Assembly (NCBI GenBank): GCA_030374735.1
Contig: JASCIV010000441.1
Span: 1-19,980, forward strand
Origin: Gracilaria caudata
Taxonomy: Eukaryota > Rhodophyta > Florideophyceae > Gracilariales > Gracilariaceae
Reading direction: 5' to 3'
DNA: 19,980 nt
The notes below the pieces were generated by a model. That model worked only from the letters and a program-made list of their open reading frames with translations, did not search any database and was not told where the DNA came from. This document shows, piece after piece, positions 17,050-19,980 of the stretch; position 1 is the stretch's first letter; every line of letters begins with the position of its first letter. Both the position numbers and the translations under genes were made by a program.

Positions 17050-17510
17050 ACCATTCGGAATTCTGAAGACAATCTTGCCATATTCAAACAAGTGACATAA
17101 CTGCTCACAGGTAAAAGAATATAGGAAGTTTTCTCGTAGGTAACTGCAGGCTTTAGAACCTTTTGTTCCTTGTACATGAGTTGAGCAGATATAGGCGAAA
17201 ATAGATCTTCTTGCGAACAAAAAGCACATTCTTCACCAGTACAAATGAAAGTCATATACTCCAAGACGGTCGGCATTCCACTCGGCTGACGATCATACTG
17301 GTAGGGTGCAGACACGTTTCCCTACTTCTGTGTGAAAGTCGGCCGAAGTGTTTATGACACAGCTCGAAAAGACGCGACCTATTTGTGCTGAACTCCATAT
17401 CCTCCTACAGAACTGCAAACACAGACGCCGTGGGCTGCCTCGTCGCCTGGTCCGATGCCACCTAACACCGCCTTAAAATCAGCCAACACGTCTCGCCCGA
17501 ACAGCTTTAT
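17050..17510. other. Convergent intergenic region
   Basis: Separates the stops of the EEP-fold gene (+) and the glycosyltransferase (-). No gene motif on either strand. The minus-strand frames that overlap the end of the EEP gene are low-quality shadows. It presumably contains both 3' UTRs. Confidence 0.45.
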
Positions 17511-18893
17511 CTAGCATTTATTGGCTCTGATTTCCTTCGCGTCTTCATATGTCATAGCCGCGAACCACCTCGCAACCTTGGCAAACCCAGAAGGTAGATG
17601 CACGAGTGACACTCCTTTCGACAAGAAGTAAATGTCGGCAAAGGTTTCCATCATTTTTTCTTCATTGTCGCTACTTTTGCTTCTCAATCTTAAACTCCTT
17701 ATGTGAACCACGTTCCATGTACCATAAATAACTTTTGCTCTGGGTTGAATATTGTGGACCTCCTCCTCAAGAGTCTTTCGAAACGGCGGCGTGTCGGTAG
17801 AAACGAAAAAAACAAATGGTTTTGCAAGATTGCGCTTCTCCGCTTCGTGAAATAGTTTACGTGCCAGGCACCTTGCGACTGCTTTTTCTGTCAATCCGAG
17901 AGCATTAAAGTCAAACCTGCCGCCCTTTTCCCCGAACCATACACCAAGTCTTGCGTGAATGGAAACATACGACCTAGTGATATGAGTGAGCTGCTTCTCG
18001 ATACGCAAGATATGTCTACGAAACTTTTCGGTAGAACGAAACAAAGTCTTCATAATGAAAGGAATGAACTCATCACACCTCGGAAATGGTTTCGACAGAC
18101 TATTAAAAGCATCTGTAAATCTAGAATTTAAATGATGTCCATTAGCAGCTCTGTAAAAGTCTTTGCAGTTGGTCCCCCTAGTGTCATCTACAACCGTCAC
18201 AGAGACATTGGATAAGAACACAGACAGATCACTCATCTCATACAATGTAACATTAGCAATGGTTATATCGTATTCCATGTTTATGAGACTGGAACTCATG
18301 AAGTCAAAAGAAAAGTTGAACCCGTTTGGACTTCTAAATACGCTCGACAAAGATTTGAATACTCTTTTGTCTATAAGAAACAGCCTTTCAGTCAATACGG
18401 CTGTGAGATATGACCTTGCAATAGCTCGAAGTATGTCTCCGTATCCAACGTTATTTCCGACACCACGAAATATCAATGTTTTTACAGTCAAATTATACCC
18501 AGATTGTGTTTCCCATAAGAGTCGTTGACTCTGGTGCCACGGGCGGTAATCTTCTACGATAAGCTTGTGTAATGTTTCCATATTCCGAACATAGCGGAAC
18601 GAACCGTGCTTCTTCTGGACCAGTTGTCCAAGTGACACTATCTCAAAATTAAATCTTCTTTCATTTTGTTTTCTGTCAGCCTGGAAAGATGACCAGACAT
18701 AACTTATCCAGATAAAACCAAGAAAAGAAAGGAGAGCAACGGACAAAAGTAGTCTTAAATAGAAATAGTGAGCTCTGTATAATAATCGGTATTGGTTCTT
18801 GAACTTGCGAGACAATGATAAGAAAGAAGATGAAGTGACGAATCCACTTTTGTTCCAGCAGTTGGACAAGGGAGAGAGCATCTTTGGTATCAT
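17511..18893 (-). CDS. Type II membrane fucosyltransferase-like glycosyltransferase
   Basis: 460 residues from ATG 18893. A basic cytosolic N-terminus is followed by one membrane segment at about 46-67, then a long lumenal domain with several sequons: type II topology typical of Golgi transferases. IFRGVGNNVGYGDILRAIA (141-159) followed by SYLTAVLTERLFLID resembles the acceptor-side glycine motif of plant xyloglucan fucosyltransferases (GT37). SYVSIHARLG (309-317, with His313 and Arg315) matches the GDP-fucose-binding motif I shared by GT-B fucosyltransferases. FVFFVSTDTP (360-369) and DIYFLSKGVSLVHLPSGFAKVARWFA (420-445) correspond to the later motifs. Inferred activity: transfer of fucose or a related sugar from a GDP-sugar to a wall or secreted glycan. 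No close subfamily is assigned. Codons are clearly more AT-rich than in the genes to the left. The sequence AATAAA occurs within the final codons (minus strand 17521-17516). A three-codon upstream ORF overlaps the start. Confidence 0.7.
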   Translation of the reverse strand: MIPKMLSPLSNCWNKSGFVTSSSFLSLSRKFKNQYRLLYRAHYFYLRLLLSVALLSFLGFIWISYVWSSFQADRKQNERRFNFEIVSLGQLVQKKHGSFRYVRNMETLHKLIVEDYRPWHQSQRLLWETQSGYNLTVKTLIFRGVGNNVGYGDILRAIARSYLTAVLTERLFLIDKRVFKSLSSVFRSPNGFNFSFDFMSSSLINMEYDITIANVTLYEMSDLSVFLSNVSVTVVDDTRGTNCKDFYRAANGHHLNSRFTDAFNSLSKPFPRCDEFIPFIMKTLFRSTEKFRRHILRIEKQLTHITRSYVSIHARLGVWFGEKGGRFDFNALGLTEKAVARCLARKLFHEAEKRNLAKPFVFFVSTDTPPFRKTLEEEVHNIQPRAKVIYGTWNVVHIRSLRLRSKSSDNEEKMMETFADIYFLSKGVSLVHLPSGFAKVARWFAAMTYEDAKEIRANKC

Positions 18894-18901
18894 TCAAACA
18901 T
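18890..18901 (-). promoter_or_regulatory. Three-codon upstream ORF overlapping the glycosyltransferase start
   Basis: On the minus strand, ATG at 18901-18899 is followed by TTT, GAA and a TGA at 18892-18890. That stop overlaps the main ATG (18893-18891) as ATGA. The main start has T at -3. This arrangement could couple termination and reinitiation, but chance in AT-rich sequence is a fair alternative. Confidence 0.4.
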
Positions 18902-19214
18902 CAGCTTTGTTGTTTGTCGTTCATACCAGAGGGGACGACACAAAAAAACAGGGACAGAATCACGCACGAGTTCCTGGAAGTCGAGAAATATCATGCAGGT
19001 GGAATGCAAATGGAATGTATCAAATTGTGCATTACAACCGTGGGAAAATCGCTTGATTGTCGGAGCTACGGAAAGAAAATTTGGATTCCTCATCAGCCAT
19101 CCATTGTCGACAAGCTTTTGAGTAATAAGCAAATCATATTTCTTCAGTGTAAGAGGACAGAAGCTAATTCTTCTGCGTCGATTTAACCCTGCAGAAACAA
19201 CAGAAGATTCGGGA

Positions 19215-19237
19215 TGAGGGCCGTTACACGGCCCTCA
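19215..19237. repeat. GC-rich 10-bp perfect hairpin
   Basis: TGAGGGCCGT (19215-19224) pairs exactly with ACGGCCCTCA (19228-19237) around the loop TAC. It is strikingly GC-rich inside an AT-rich stretch. It may be a transcription-end hairpin, a small-RNA stem or a mobile-element end, but nothing nearby decides. Confidence 0.6.
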
Positions 19238-19314
19238 GGGAACAGCGGGAAATCGAACATGTAGAGCTTGCAAGCAAAAATTTTGATTTTAATTTGATCT
19301 GTATGTAATGCTTC

Positions 19315-19331
19315 AAATTAAAGTTTAATTT
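19315..19331. repeat. AT palindrome
   Basis: AAATTAAA and TTTAATTT flank a single G. Likely a by-product of local AT richness, though it sits in a 100-bp stretch with further small dyads. Confidence 0.4.
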
Positions 19332-19980
19332 TGCAAAGAATTTTTGCATTGCTGGTGCGTATGGCCTTCTACTTTCGTGCCTGTCTGTCAGCCATACAGG
19401 CATATCTTCGTCAAGAACTGCGAAATCTGGCGATGTCGACGGTACCGGTTTCAACAAAAACAAAACCTCTGTAGCTCGCATAGCATTTAAGCTATGATCG
19501 GTAAACCTAGCACACTCTACTACAGTTAATAATGTAGTACAAATTTTCCCAAACTTTGACGGATAAAATTAAATATTATTCAAAAATACGCCGCTATAAA
19601 CACCTTTAAATACAGCAGATATCGCTATCTACGGCAACTTAAACGTCTTCTTTCTCCTATATATCTTGCTCAGAAGCAATTAGTATTGGCGTATTTTGCT
19701 TCATAATTAATATCTCAACCCAAGTATGTAGCTTTGCTCAGGATTACGGACGTTGGGTCTAAGCACTAGGCACACCGATTTTGAGATGTTGCGCTACATG
19801 TGGCACTTCTCGTCTCTTCTGATGAAGATATGACGGTATACGTTTGTAAGATTCAAGGGAATGGAGGAGCGCAGTTACTGTATAGGACCAAATCTTACGT
19901 TTAGAGTGTATTTTCAGAAGAGCTGTCACTATTCGTCACATAGACTTGGCACTTACAGTGGCCAATAGATTTTGAAAATG

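Larger units (their letters stand above)
18902..19980. other. AT-rich region without supportable genes
   Basis: Upstream of the glycosyltransferase. Open frames at 18884-19186 (+), 18890-19132 (-) and 19224-19481 (-) carry no recognisable motif and fall in low-complexity AT-rich sequence. The part nearest 18902 should include the glycosyltransferase promoter. Two foldbacks are present: 19215-19237 and 19315-19331. The window edge may cut an unseen gene or repeat. Confidence 0.4.

Noticed and set aside
19224..19481. 85-residue minus-strand frame in the AT-rich end
   Set aside because: No recognisable motif, Lys/Phe-rich from AT-rich DNA, and it contains foldback sequence.

Overview
The window reads as nuclear DNA of a gene-compact, intron-poor eukaryote. 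Six recognisable or well-formed genes plus one orphan are each uninterrupted single-exon frames. The products are eukaryotic in type: COQ6, a eukaryotic serine racemase, a protein with RRMs and a SPOC-like domain, and a type II Golgi-like glycosyltransferase. Several have signal or transit peptides, start codons sit in Kozak-like contexts, and I see no Shine-Dalgarno/operon layout. Single-exon genes, a pyrimidine-rich leader and repeat-bearing gaps would fit a florideophyte red alga (Chondrus-like), but that is an inference from style and no marker in the window settles it.

Layout. 1-328: promoter/leader with a strongly pyrimidine-rich tract. 329-3649 (+): Spen-like nuclear RNA-binding protein (degenerate RRMs, long Arg/Asp/Tyr-rich linker, C-terminal SPOC-like domain). 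3650-4934: non-coding, ending in two short upstream ORFs. 4935-6425 (+): COQ6, a flavin monooxygenase of ubiquinone synthesis. 6426-8225: gap holding a cluster of inverted repeats (6946-7287, including a near-perfect 41-bp palindrome) and a 449-bp MITE-like element with about 33-bp TIRs and a 4-bp target duplication. 8226-9809 (+): succinate-semialdehyde-type aldehyde dehydrogenase. 10342-11358 (-): serine racemase/dehydratase, convergent with it. 11642-12187 (-): small secreted cysteine-containing orphan. 12188-15828: 3.6 kb without a credible intact gene, containing degenerate repeats of roughly 90 bp (about 14.54-15.28 kb). 15829-17049 (+): secreted endonuclease/exonuclease/phosphatase-fold enzyme. 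17511-18893 (-): fucosyltransferase-like type II membrane protein, convergent with it. 18894-19980: AT-rich, no gene seen.

The genes do not form an operon or an obvious pathway. They are independent housekeeping, metabolic, secretory and RNA-processing genes. Base composition falls visibly from GC-rich on the left (first gene) to AT-rich on the right (glycosyltransferase and beyond). I found no convincing undescribed multi-gene system. The most interesting unexplained structures are the degenerate repeat array at 14.5-15.3 kb, the foldback cluster next to the MITE, and possible non-AUG or missing-exon translation of COQ6.
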